Positions 7,259 to 10,904 of a stretch of DNA of 10,904 bases are shown here, in pieces (the first letter of the stretch is position 1; the number at the start of each line of letters is the position of its first letter). Source of the stretch: an uncultured Clostridium sp. (GTDB lineage: Bacteria > Bacillota > Clostridia > TANB77 > CAG-465); assembly GCA_900554875.1 (NCBI GenBank), contig USJA01000023.1, positions 1 through 10,904 of the forward strand, given 5' to 3'. Under the pieces are notes generated by a model that saw only the letters and a list, made by a program, of their open reading frames with translations, was not told the origin of the DNA and searched no databases. The position numbers and the translations under genes were made by a program.

Positions 7259-8218
7259 CTATCCTAGATATATTTTTTTCATAAGTAAGTTCACATCTGA
7301 GATTCTGACATTTGAGGTATCTTGCTGACCTGTAATTCCGGCTTGAACCTGTACGGTTGTTTCAGTATCAAATGTATAAATTACTGTTTGTGAAAAATGC
7401 ATTTGTGTAGTTGATCCTGCAAGAAGATGAAAGGATAAATCCATTACAACAGCACCAGTATTTTTCATAAGATAAAATATTCCGCCATGGAAATCATCAA
7501 CTTTTTCAATTGAACCTGCAAGTGTTATTTCGTAAGTTCCAGGTTGAATAACAATTTTTTCTTTATCTATATTAAATATATTAGAAGTAGCTGGAATTAT
7601 ATCTTGATTTTGTATTGCCATTAATCTTGAATAATTTGTTTCTGCAAAACTTGCAAATAGTAAGGCTTCATTTGATGGAATTGCCATTGGTCCAGTAGGA
7701 CCAGTTTCACCTTTATCACCCTGAATACCTTGAATCCCTTGAGGACCTTGGGCACCTGCACTTCCAGTAGGACCAGTGGCACCAGTAGGACCGGTTTCAC
7801 CTTTTTCACCCTGAATACCTTGTATGCCTTGAGGACCTTGGGCACCTGAACTTCCAGTAGGACCAGTGGCACCAGTGGGACCGGTTTCACCTTTATCACC
7901 CTGAATACCTTGTATGCCTTGAGGACCTTGGGCACCTACACTTCCAGTAGGACCAGTGGCACCAGTGGGACCAGTTTCACCCTTATCGCCTTTAATACCT
8001 TGAATCCCCTGAAGACCTTGGGCACCTGCACTTCCAGTAGGACCAGTGGCACCAGTTTCACCTTTATCACCTTTAATACCTTGAATACCCTGAGGACCTT
8101 GGACTCCTGTATTTCCAGTAGGACCTATTTGACCAGTGGCTCCGGTTGGTCCAATACAGCAGCAACATGTTTTGCAATTGTCGTCGTTATTATAATACGG
8201 ATTATAGCACGAATTCAT
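7259..8218 (-). CDS. Collagen-like surface protein, probable exosporium (BclA-like)
   Basis: A 319-aa structural protein in three parts. Residues 1-22 are a short N-terminus with Asn/Tyr/Asp and five Cys (C15 and C18-C21). Residues 23-178 are 52 uninterrupted Gly-X-Y triplets, rich in GPT, GAT, GIQ and GDKGET. Residues 179-319 are a beta-rich globular domain resembling the trimerising C1q/TNF-like heads of BclA proteins. There is no signal peptide, as expected for proteins added to the spore surface from the mother cell. Thr in the triplets could carry glycans. The start is set by GGAGG (8226-8230 on the minus strand). The upstream ATG at 8224 is only 1 nt from it, whereas the ATG at 8218 has 7 nt, so the second Met is chosen. 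The gene converges with suf. A spore location is inferred from the family and not shown. A phage or fimbrial collagen-like protein is an alternative. Confidence 0.85.
   Translation of the reverse strand: MNSCYNPYYNNDDNCKTCCCCIGPTGATGQIGPTGNTGVQGPQGIQGIKGDKGETGATGPTGSAGAQGLQGIQGIKGDKGETGPTGATGPTGSVGAQGPQGIQGIQGDKGETGPTGATGPTGSSGAQGPQGIQGIQGEKGETGPTGATGPTGSAGAQGPQGIQGIQGDKGETGPTGPMAIPSNEALLFASFAETNYSRLMAIQNQDIIPATSNIFNIDKEKIVIQPGTYEITLAGSIEKVDDFHGGIFYLMKNTGAVVMDLSFHLLAGSTTQMHFSQTVIYTFDTETTVQVQAGITGQQDTSNVRISDVNLLMKKIYLG
7685..8107 (-). repeat. 90-bp tandem repeat encoding ten Gly-X-Y triplets
   Basis: Five units, read on the minus strand: 8107-8027 (81 bp, nine triplets), then three 90-bp units at 8026-7937, 7936-7847 and 7846-7757, and a partial 72-bp unit at 7756-7685. 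The plus-strand text GAGGACCTTGGGCACCT recurs at 7741, 7831 and 7921, with a one-base variant at 8011, confirming the period. Copies differ at few bases, so unit number probably varies between strains. Assembly error is possible in such a region. Confidence 0.93.
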
Positions 8219-8248
8219 AAGCATTCCTCCTTTTTAATACTCTACTTC

Positions 8249-8277
8249 ATTATATGTAAAAGTAAAAAAAAGGTTAA
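8249..8277 (-). promoter_or_regulatory. Promoter of the collagen-like gene, sigma-A or sporulation sigma
   Basis: On the minus strand TATAAT (8254-8249) lies 17 bp after TTAACC (8277-8272), a good -10 with a fair -35. The same bases also read AACC-N15-CATATAAT, close to the mother-cell sigma-E/sigma-K pattern (-10 CATA with AC upstream). The sequence cannot decide between the two. Its -35 region sits in the U-run of the preceding gene's terminator. Confidence 0.5.
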
Positions 8278-8301
8278 AAAAGATGTAGTTTATCTACATC
8301 T
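8276..8301 (-). terminator. Rho-independent terminator of the coupling-protein gene
   Basis: On the minus strand, AGATGTAG (8301-8294) pairs perfectly with CTACATCT (8288-8281) around a 5-nt loop and is followed by five or more T (8280-8276). It starts directly after the TAA of the coupling-protein gene. Confidence 0.82.
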
Positions 8302-10797
8302 TTATTTTTTATTTTCTTTTATAGCAGCAGTTTCATATGTTTCTGTAATTGCACCTCCGTCTTTTGAAGCATCTTCAAGGGTAGGTTCAATGTTTTCAAA
8401 CATAATATCAAAATTATCCAAATTATCAAGTTCAACAGATTTTTTATCTTCATCTTGTGAATAATTAGATGAAGAAGATACAATAGAATCATTTGCTCTT
8501 TTGGCTAATTCCTCGTTTAATCTAGTTGAGGTATTTACACCAAATAAAGTATCATCGTTTGCCGAAGAATCACTATCATTAATTGTAATTGTAGGTGTAT
8601 CAGGTTTTGTCATCATATATTTTTCAAAATTAAACATTAATGTGTGAGCTTTTTCTTTGTATTTGCTATTTAAGAAATCTGTTTTACCTTTACCATAAAT
8701 CGTTTTACCTTTTTCATCTTTTGTTTTAAAGAATACATTTTTAAATCCTAAATCTTGTATTTTGTATGCCTCTGCACGAGTCTTTTTCTTTACTTCAAGA
8801 CTTGTGGACTTTACAAGTTCACCATCAACTATTTTAAAGGAACTTGATTGATCTGGTAGCTTGCTTATACCAAATGCCTTTTCCCAGTAAGTGCTATCTT
8901 CGGGTACAGTATCACCAAATACAATTTGAGTTTTGGTATTGGCAAGAACAGTTTGTCTGTAATAACCTGATTTATCTCCCTTAGATAATTGAGATAAATT
9001 TTGAAGAGCTATTGAAACACCACATCTGTATTTTCTAAATAGTGTAAACATTACTTCCATATCTTTATTGATGTATTCAGGAAACTCATCAATATACAAG
9101 AAATGTGGAGTCCTTGAATCTTCAGTACCTTTTCTTCTTAAAACGGCATCTTGAAATTGAAGTATGAAGAACATACCAAAAGCTTTAGCTTGTAAAACAC
9201 CAAGATCACCTTTTCTAGAACATGCCGTAATTACTTTGCCATCCTCTAATGCTTTATCAAAATTAATCATATTAGTTTTACCACAAAGAGCTTTCTTAAG
9301 ACCTGGGTTCCTAATTAAATTATTAAGTTGGGTAATGGCACCATACAAGAATTTTTCTGTATCTTTTCTACCGCTACCTCTAGTTCCAGGAATTTCATAA
9401 CCGTTTATATTAAGAGATGGTTTATAAAAATTCTTTTCAAAATAAGCAATTAATAATTTATATTTTTGTTCTAGCTCAGGTACTTTTTTCATTTCTTCAG
9501 TCATTTCTTCAACTTTGTCGAAGTTATATAAAAGTTCTAGCATGTCTTCAAGGGAAGCTACTTCGCCATTGTTCATTCTAGGATACATTTCCTTAAGTAA
9601 TATTGATAAGTTTTGGAAAGCATCAATTGTTACTTGCGTAAAGAATGGATCTCCAGCACCTCCGCCACCTTGTGATTCATACATTGAATTTAAAACATCT
9701 GCTACTATTGAAGCAACTTTAGCAGGATCCTCAATAGCAAATGGGTTAATACTTAAGGTATTTGGGTTTATTGGGTCAATTGATAAAACATCAATATCAA
9801 AATTTTTAGCAACACCAATAAAATCCGAAATGAATTTACCGTCATTTTCAACAATTGTTATACCTATATCTTTATAAGTGATATTTCCAGTTGCATTATC
9901 CTTAAATTGAACTACCGGTTTTACATTTTCCATGAATTCTTCTTCCATACCACGTTTAGGTCTTAGGTAAGATAATGAAAAGTTTCTGTTTATATATTCA
10001 TTATTAAAAGGACCATTCATATAGGCAATACCTTTTTTTAACATGGCGTATCCTATTTTTTTTGAGTATTCTCTAAAGAAATATTTTCTCTCCAAATCTA
10101 AAGCACTCATTGGAAGTAATACAGTTGCTGTTTTACCAGTACCAGTTGCACCTTGGACAAGTGTACCTTCATATCTTTTTTTCTCAGGAACAACTATTGG
10201 TATTGCTGTTTCTTTTTCATTACAAATAATTGTTTCACAAGTAAACATTCCATTATCTTTACTTCCACCAGTAAGAGATAATCCGCAAAATCCTGCAATA
10301 GATTTTGGAAGATCTTCATCTCTTAGTATAAGTAGAAAATAATCAATTATATTAAAAATTGTAACAAATGGTACTGCAAAACATGCCGTCTTTATTGCTG
10401 GAGCAAATAATTCAGGAAAATACATTTTTACAGTATTATAATTTGGAAATCTTTGTAGTATCCACCAAAATCCCTGATTTATCCATGTACACGCCATTCC
10501 ACCAAGAACTATACCAAGAAGTATGCAAGTTACTATATAAAACTGAACTTTTTGCTTATCATTTTTTGGAATTCCAGAATTTACAAAAAATGAAAATGCA
10601 AGAGGTGGAATTGTTAAAAATACGGCATAAAGATAAGGAGATATTTTATTTTCAATCCTTGCATCTCCAACTAAGAATCCAAGCATTCTTGTTATAGCCA
10701 TAAAAACAAGGATAAGTGTAATACTATATAAAAGTATTGTCATTATTTTATTTGGATTCGTTTTTATATGTAATTTTTTAAATAGATTCTCTACCAA
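8302..10797 (-). CDS. VirD4/TraG-like type IV coupling ATPase, isolated
   Basis: An 831-aa membrane-anchored ATPase of the family that brings DNA or protein substrates to type IV secretion channels. Four hydrophobic segments lie near residues 19-43, 53-73, 85-107 and 132-157; VirD4 usually has two. The ATPase domain follows: Walker A GATGTGKT (216-223), a DPFF block after a Gly-rich turn (377-386), Walker B FLYIDE (566-571) followed by FPEY, and the ALQNLSQL motif (597-604) typical of TraG/TraD proteins. About 75 extra residues (235-308) sit between Walker A and the strand before NPFA, and the usual DPKGE reads ENDGK (317-321). The last 100 residues are acidic, Ser/Asn-rich and probably unstructured. 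The start is TTG, preceded by AAAGGGTG with about 7-nt spacing; no ATG lies nearby upstream. No relaxase or VirB gene is visible in the window. A mobile-element origin or a different secretion role are both possible. Confidence 0.82.
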   Translation of the reverse strand: MVENLFKKLHIKTNPNKIMTILLYSITLILVFMAITRMLGFLVGDARIENKISPYLYAVFLTIPPLAFSFFVNSGIPKNDKQKVQFYIVTCILLGIVLGGMACTWINQGFWWILQRFPNYNTVKMYFPELFAPAIKTACFAVPFVTIFNIIDYFLLILRDEDLPKSIAGFCGLSLTGGSKDNGMFTCETIICNEKETAIPIVVPEKKRYEGTLVQGATGTGKTATVLLPMSALDLERKYFFREYSKKIGYAMLKKGIAYMNGPFNNEYINRNFSLSYLRPKRGMEEEFMENVKPVVQFKDNATGNITYKDIGITIVENDGKFISDFIGVAKNFDIDVLSIDPINPNTLSINPFAIEDPAKVASIVADVLNSMYESQGGGGAGDPFFTQVTIDAFQNLSILLKEMYPRMNNGEVASLEDMLELLYNFDKVEEMTEEMKKVPELEQKYKLLIAYFEKNFYKPSLNINGYEIPGTRGSGRKDTEKFLYGAITQLNNLIRNPGLKKALCGKTNMINFDKALEDGKVITACSRKGDLGVLQAKAFGMFFILQFQDAVLRRKGTEDSRTPHFLYIDEFPEYINKDMEVMFTLFRKYRCGVSIALQNLSQLSKGDKSGYYRQTVLANTKTQIVFGDTVPEDSTYWEKAFGISKLPDQSSSFKIVDGELVKSTSLEVKKKTRAEAYKIQDLGFKNVFFKTKDEKGKTIYGKGKTDFLNSKYKEKAHTLMFNFEKYMMTKPDTPTITINDSDSSANDDTLFGVNTSTRLNEELAKRANDSIVSSSSNYSQDEDKKSVELDNLDNFDIMFENIEPTLEDASKDGGAITETYETAAIKENKK

Positions 10798-10857
10798 TAT
10801 ATATCACCCTTTCGTAAGGTTGCAAAACTATTTGACTTATATTACTAATTCATATAT

Positions 10858-10886
10858 AATATACAATAAATGTATAAAAATTTCAA
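10858..10886 (-). promoter_or_regulatory. Predicted sigma-A promoter of the coupling-protein gene
   Basis: On the minus strand TTGAAA (10886-10881) and TATATT (10863-10858) are 17 bp apart, each one mismatch from consensus. The start point is near 10851, giving a leader of about 54 nt. The gene is therefore probably the first of its transcript and not the tail of a longer transfer operon. Confidence 0.6.
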
Positions 10887-10904
10887 GTCTTTTGAGATTT
10901 TTAT

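Noticed and set aside
7621..7935. Repeat-containing frame on the minus strand inside the collagen-like gene
   Set aside because: It is the shifted frame of the 90-bp repeat. Periodic DNA without stops opens several frames, and the Gly-X-Y frame is clearly the real one.
7685..8107. CRISPR-like array
   Set aside because: The 90-bp units are contiguous, without unique spacers, and code for Gly-X-Y triplets.
7910..8464. Plus-strand frame across the collagen gene and the terminator, Thr/Ser-rich
   Set aside because: It is the reverse reading of the collagen repeat, runs through a promoter and terminator, and has no ribosome binding site or family resemblance.
9164..10697. Several plus-strand frames opposite the coupling ATPase
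   Set aside because: Antisense shadows of a strongly supported 831-codon gene. None shows domains or good start signals.

Overview
The window looks like chromosome from an AT-rich, Gram-positive, anaerobic Clostridia-type bacterium. The grounds are very low GC, strong AGGAGG ribosome binding sites, sigma-A-like promoters, a SUF operon with sufU instead of sufA/sufE, and a collagen-like protein of the kind found on clostridial and bacillus spores. The genus cannot be named from the sequence alone.

Layout. (1) 130-1554, plus strand: a two-gene unit with its own promoter and a strong terminator. It encodes a CPBP-family membrane protein with two altered active-site motifs and a Crp/Fnr-family regulator. 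(2) 1733-7238, plus strand: a six-gene operon, regulator-sufC-sufB-sufD-sufS-sufU. It starts from a consensus promoter (TTGACA-17-TATAAT) whose start point is covered by a perfect 7+7 bp palindrome, and it ends at a hairpin terminator. (3) 7259-8254, minus strand, convergent with suf: a collagen-like surface protein with a 90-bp tandem repeat in its gene and a Cys-rich N-terminus. (4) 8281-10886, minus strand: a large VirD4/TraG-like coupling ATPase that starts with TTG, has its own promoter and terminator, and has no other conjugation gene in view.

How the genes work together. SufS removes sulfur from cysteine, SufU receives it as persulfide, and SufB-SufC-SufD assembles the Fe-S cluster using ATP. 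The first gene of the operon is the most interesting item. It has a DtxR/MntR fold, but most of the canonical metal ligands appear to be lost and a four-cysteine cluster sits near the C-terminus. Together with the palindrome over the start site, this suggests an autoregulated repressor that senses an Fe-S cluster or metal through the cysteines. It would fill the role of SufR or IscR from a different protein family. This is inference and needs testing.

The coupling ATPase and the collagen-like protein point the same way but have separate signals. Their only visible link is that the promoter of the second overlaps the terminator of the first.
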